Assembly: GCA_030248065.1 (NCBI GenBank)
Contig: JASAMV010007717.1
Coordinates: 32,922-96,921 of the forward strand
Source: Rhynchonema sp. JSB1_4
Lineage: Eukaryota > Nematoda > Chromadorea > Monhysterida > Xyalidae
Length of the DNA: 64,000 nucleotides
Reading direction: 5' to 3'
Position numbers and translations under genes: made by a program
The notes under the pieces: model-generated
What the model was told of the DNA's origin: nothing
Seen by the model: the letters and a program-made list of their open reading frames with translations, nothing else
The model's database searches: none
Shown: piece after piece, positions 60,179-64,000 of the stretch
How positions within the stretch are numbered: position 1 is the stretch's first letter
Layout: the number at the start of each line of letters is the position of its first letter

Positions 60179-63120
60179 ATGATGACCGAAGTTACATGGA
60201 GTGAGCTGATGAGCAAAGCGTTCGTATACACGACTTCAATTCTGACAATTCCAATCTATATCCTCTTTCTGACCATGGTATACCGTTATCGCAAAGTGGA
60301 TCCATTCAAGACGTCATTCTACAAAATTCTACAATTCGTTGGCGTAATTGACATAATTGGGACAATTAATTATTTGATAATGATAAACATTCTTACTGAT
60401 TTTTGGTACCTCATCCCTCGATGGGTGTACGTTGATTACGATTACATTTTCGCACCGATTCTTTTCTACACTGCGCACTTTGCGATGCAAGCCAGTGCTT
60501 CGCTAGTGGTGGTGATGTCAATCAATCGGTACACAGCTATGACGGATCCGGTCAATCACAAACAGGTGTGATCTCTTTGTAATGTATTGTTTCACACATA
60601 GTACTTTCTTTAAAATTTCTGAGTTCCATAAATGACAAACATTTATTTGGCGTTCGACACACATCCGTCCGGCCAAACCCACTGGTTTTATAGTTCTGGG
60701 CGAATCATTGGGCCAAGTTTGTCGCGATAAGTATCGCTGGTCCGGCAATCCTGTGGCTGCCAACTATGAGCCTCAAACTCAGGTGGGAACTTTTTGAAAT
60801 AACATTCTAATCCAGCATGGTGGCGTATTACAACACATGTACATATATAGTGTTTCCTTTTTATGCAAGTCAAAGGAAACAAGCTACCCCATGTTATAAC
60901 TCAACTCCAGTTTGGGGCCGAGATTTCAGAAACCAATGAAAGAGATTAAGAATGTGTCCTTGTTAATCCAAGCACGACACTCAACAGCAAATATGGTGAA
61001 ATGTTTCACTGACATGCTGGCAGTGCACACGCACCAAGCTCACAGTGAGCATGTGAAACATTGTTGTTGTTAGATTCCACAGGCAAACTTTGACACGTTT
61101 TTGACAGCTGCCTGATTGAATCGAAATTGTAATCTCGACCTCAACTGGAAGTTCAGTTATAACACGTGCCCGCGCGTTTCCTTGGACCAAGAAAAACAGG
61201 AAACACTATACATATAGCCCATCTTGGCGTGTGCACAGGCACAGTCCATCCAAATATTCATGAGTCAAGAGACACTCTGTTTCAAGCGGGCTTCGACAGA
61301 TCCAATACTGTTCCGGTTCCACGTATTTCGGAACGTTTCGAAATCAAAAGAAAGAGAAACACATGAATTGTAAAAACACGCTCTCTCGCTCTCTCTCTCT
61401 CTCTGACACGCACACCAGCCGACCGAGTGAGTTCGATTTTCAGTTATGCGATACCGGGTCGAATACTGAACGAAACAGGGGTAAAGCCATACGTGGCCAG
61501 CAACGTAGTCAATCGCCACTACCACTATCGCTCTGATCAGATCGCCATGAGGGCGGCGGAAGGCCTGCTCATTCTCATTCCGGCGTTGATCATTTCAGTG
61601 ATTTATTGTGCGATATTGCGGCGAACGGTCAGATTTCGTTCTATCTCGCAAGTGCATAGTAAATTTCTTATTGTGCGATGGTCCAGTCCCGGGGCGCAGG
61701 TTCAGGCCCGGCCATTCAGGCCCGGCCGATTCAGGCCCGGCTAGAGCCTACGCCTAAGCCTATAAATGAATCAAATATGCTGGGCCTGAATCGGCCGGGC
61801 CTGAAAAATATTGGGACTGAAAAGCTCGGGCCTGAACTTCCGGGCCGGAAAAGTCGCGGAATAGAAATTTCTAGATTCGCTATCGTCCAATATGGAATCC
61901 GCCCAAATCGACCGATAGACTTCCGGGCGTATATTACAGTTGGTCAGCTCAAGTGGTCACCCAGAATGCCATATTGTAAGATTTCTAAAGCTCGCTCGGT
62001 ACTAGTGATGTTAGGAAATTAGGTTAGAAATGTTAGATTAGGAAATCAAAAAGACAGGTTACCGGATACCCAAGGTCCAAAATTTTCGGATACCCGGATA
62101 CCCAAAATGAGAAATCTCGGTCTACCAGAGGGTTGCCCCAAAATAAAAATCTCGGATACGCTTGGGGGTTGTTCAAAAAAGGTGAATTTTTCAGAGAAAA
62201 ATTTGAGCAAAATTAGTGTTGAAAGCATAAAAATGGTCATTTTGAGGGTTAGGCTTGAGTTAGCAAGCGATTTTGAGAATTTTGGAGGTAAAAGTAGTCG
62301 ATTTTTAGGATTTCGGAAAAAATTTAGGGTAGGATACCCCTGGAAAAAACTCAGGGTACCGAATACCCTATGTGGAAAATATCAAGATACCGGATGCCGC
62401 AATACTAACGCCCCCCAAACGACACCACTGCTCGTAAGTTGACGATGTAATTTGACCACGTAAGTTGACCACTGTAATATTAGCCGATTTCCGAACATAT
62501 TTGCGGCTTGGCTGACGGGCAGTTGAGCAAAGCCAGTTTGAGCAAGGTGCAGGTCTGAGCCTTAAGCGTAAGCCTGAACCTAATACCAAAATCAGCCTAA
62601 GCCTGGTCCAATGGAACAAAATAAAAGCTCTGCTGTTTTTGGGTCTGCTCTTTTTCACTTGCTGAAAGTGGTCTTGCCCAAATCTGCTTTGTCCAATCGC
62701 TCGGCCACCTTGCGGCGGCTTGTGGCTCATCATCGCTGCATGTAGGTATACAGTACATACTAACAATGATTTCGTTTTGTCGCAATCCCACTTCAGATCA
62801 AGCAACCCAGCTCAGCTTCTGGCGTTCAATGGCGTTTCACCGTGCTTGGGTTCATTCTTGGCCTGCCATTGATCATTACAGCGTTGTCGTTCGTAGTCTA
62901 CGCCGCAGTGTTCCCAAAAATTGACCACGACGTAATCTCGTCGCTTTATGGTATTCTGTCGACGATATTTACGTGTCAGAACCCATACGTTGTCACTTTG
63001 TTAGCGCCTTCGGTTCGTGAGAAATGGCTGTTGTTCTTCGGTGTCAAGCCCAGCCAAGTGGCAGCAGCAGTGCCGGTTCAAGTTCGGGCTGGTGCTGCTG
63101 CTGGCACGCCAAACCGTTGA
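60179..63120 (+). CDS. Seven-transmembrane nematode serpentine chemoreceptor (srg/srv-like)
   Basis: Four exons join in phase to 335 residues: 60179-60565, 60694-60782, 61444-61651 and 62797-63120. Splice sites are CAG|GTGTGA, TTTATAG, CTCAG|GTGGGA, GATTTTCAG, CAA|GTGCAT and CACTTCAG. Hydrophobic segments: IPIYILFLTMVY, ILQFVGVIDIIGTINYLI, APILFYTAHFAMQA with ASLVVVMSINRYTA after it, FVAISIAGPAILWLP, LLILIPALIISVIYCAIL, FILGLPLIITALSFVVY, and a seventh ending CQNPYVVTLL. SINRY replaces DRY, and NPY in helix 7 followed by R fits nematode Srg/Srv-type receptors, whose usual length is about 330. These act in chemosensation at ciliated endings. The exact class is not certain. I chose the first ATG of the MM pair; a downstream ATG is possible. 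Confidence 0.8.
61378..61404 (+). repeat. CT microsatellite
   Basis: A CTCTCTCG/CTCTCT run lies in the second receptor intron, about 40 bp before the exon 3 acceptor, and may serve as a polypyrimidine tract. Confidence 0.7.
61678..61865. repeat. Dispersed GGCCCGA repeat, full-looking copy
   Basis: It runs from GGTCCAGTCCCGGGGCGCAG through GCCTATAAATGAATCAAATA and several GGGCCTGAAAA-type units to GTCGCGGAATAGAAA. It lies right after the third receptor exon. Confidence 0.7.
62040..62400. repeat. Degenerate GGATACCC-unit repeat tract
   Basis: The tract carries repeated CCGGATACCC-like words at both ends around an A/T-rich middle. It lies in the last receptor intron. No ends or duplications are clear. 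Confidence 0.35.
62497..62715. repeat. Dispersed repeat rich in CCTAAGCC units, copy 2
   Basis: It shares GAGCAAAGCCAGTTTGAGCA, the AAGCCTGGTCCAATGGAAC region and CTGCTTTGTCCAATCG with the 8.6 kb copy. It lies in the last intron of the receptor gene. Confidence 0.6.
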
Positions 63121-63379
63121 ACGTTTGTTACATAACACCATTGCGTTCAAAGTAATTTAGGTGGGATTTTGCATTCATCCTGTTTGGTACCTGTTGTATT
63201 CGCGGTGCCCATGTTGTATGGTACTGTTGTGTAATTTTTCTTTTGGTCTTGTTGCGTTGCACTTCACCTTGACCTTGCACTTCATACCGAAATTTGAGTA
63301 TCATGTTTGGATTTTTCAGTTTGCTAATTTTAAGTTTAATATCGCATGCTGTTCACTTGTTCGAAGGTCTATATAATAC

Positions 63380-63520
<141 letters not shown>

Positions 63521-64000
63521 TAAAGGCAGTGTTGATTAGGATGATGACTCGTCTTTGATAATATCATAGTCAGCCAGTGAAAAGGTTAATATAAAGGCTG
63601 GCATAGAAACGTTGGCAGAGTTGGACTTGACAACACTTCAATGGATTACGGTGGAATTGTGGGTTGCAAAGCAATACTCTAGAAAAGTGAAACACACACA
63701 CACTCTGTTGCAATTTTAGTAGTTTAGATATAATCATAATCATTTTACAACTTGCATTGGCACTTATACTTCACAGCATAATAACTAACAAATTACCAAA
63801 ATTAGTTCACTTTTGTCATCAGTGCCTTTAATCAAGACCACTTTCACAGTTTCAAAGACTTAATATTCTGCTGATAAAAGCTGCGCGCAGGTCGGAACAA
63901 ATTAGTTTTATCAACGCAGCTGCCAAGCTTGATTCAGAAACCCCCCGCCCCAAGAAGCCAGCAACCGTTGAAACCCGTTGAGACAACCGACTTTGACAAT

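Overview
The window looks like nuclear DNA of a nematode with fairly long introns and many non-autonomous DNA transposons. The grounds are a four-exon chemoreceptor of the nematode serpentine type, a KANK/VAB-19 type protein spliced from 33 small exons, mostly TTTCAG/TTGCAG acceptors and mixed short and long introns. I cannot name the species. A basal nematode such as Plectus would fit finding 1, but that is only a guess.

Layout. (1) From 1 to 5764, minus strand, lies a multi-exon P-loop GTPase-like gene with a cysteine-rich carboxyl end. It runs off the left edge and about 795 codons are in the window. (2) From 7170 to about 36029, minus strand, lies one very large KANK (VAB-19-like) gene. 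I assembled 33 exons whose splice phases agree at every junction, giving about 2195 residues. A talin-binding type KN motif is on a 46-codon exon near 36 kb, a long disordered Pro/Ser/Gln-rich middle follows, and ankyrin repeats close the protein at 7.2-9.1 kb. (3) From about 36.1 to 55.0 kb I see no convincing gene, only repeats and one or two decayed coding stretches. (4) At 55.06-56.25 kb, plus strand, lies a secreted Ly6/quiver-like cysteine-rich gene whose last exon is unresolved. (5) At 60179-63120, plus strand, lies a 335-residue seven-transmembrane receptor in four exons. A long CA microsatellite follows at 63.4 kb.

Repeats. Five hAT-like non-autonomous elements carry CAGGGTTGG-type ends and 8-bp target duplications that can be read directly. 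Several MITE or palindromic families occur, some in two or three copies. Two short dispersed motifs stand out. One is the exact 10-mer TGATGTTTCA, about 26 copies on the two strands against roughly 0.1 expected by chance. The other is a dyad-like repeat built on CTGACGATGACCTGGTGCAC, about 16 copies.

The most interesting signal is the 10-mer. Its flanks are not conserved, it is concentrated in the KANK gene, it is nearly always antisense to the host gene there, and it often sits just before 3' splice sites. It ends in GTTTCA, the core of the nematode 21U-RNA (piRNA) promoter motif. It may mark intronic piRNA-type promoters or an intronic splicing/pairing element.
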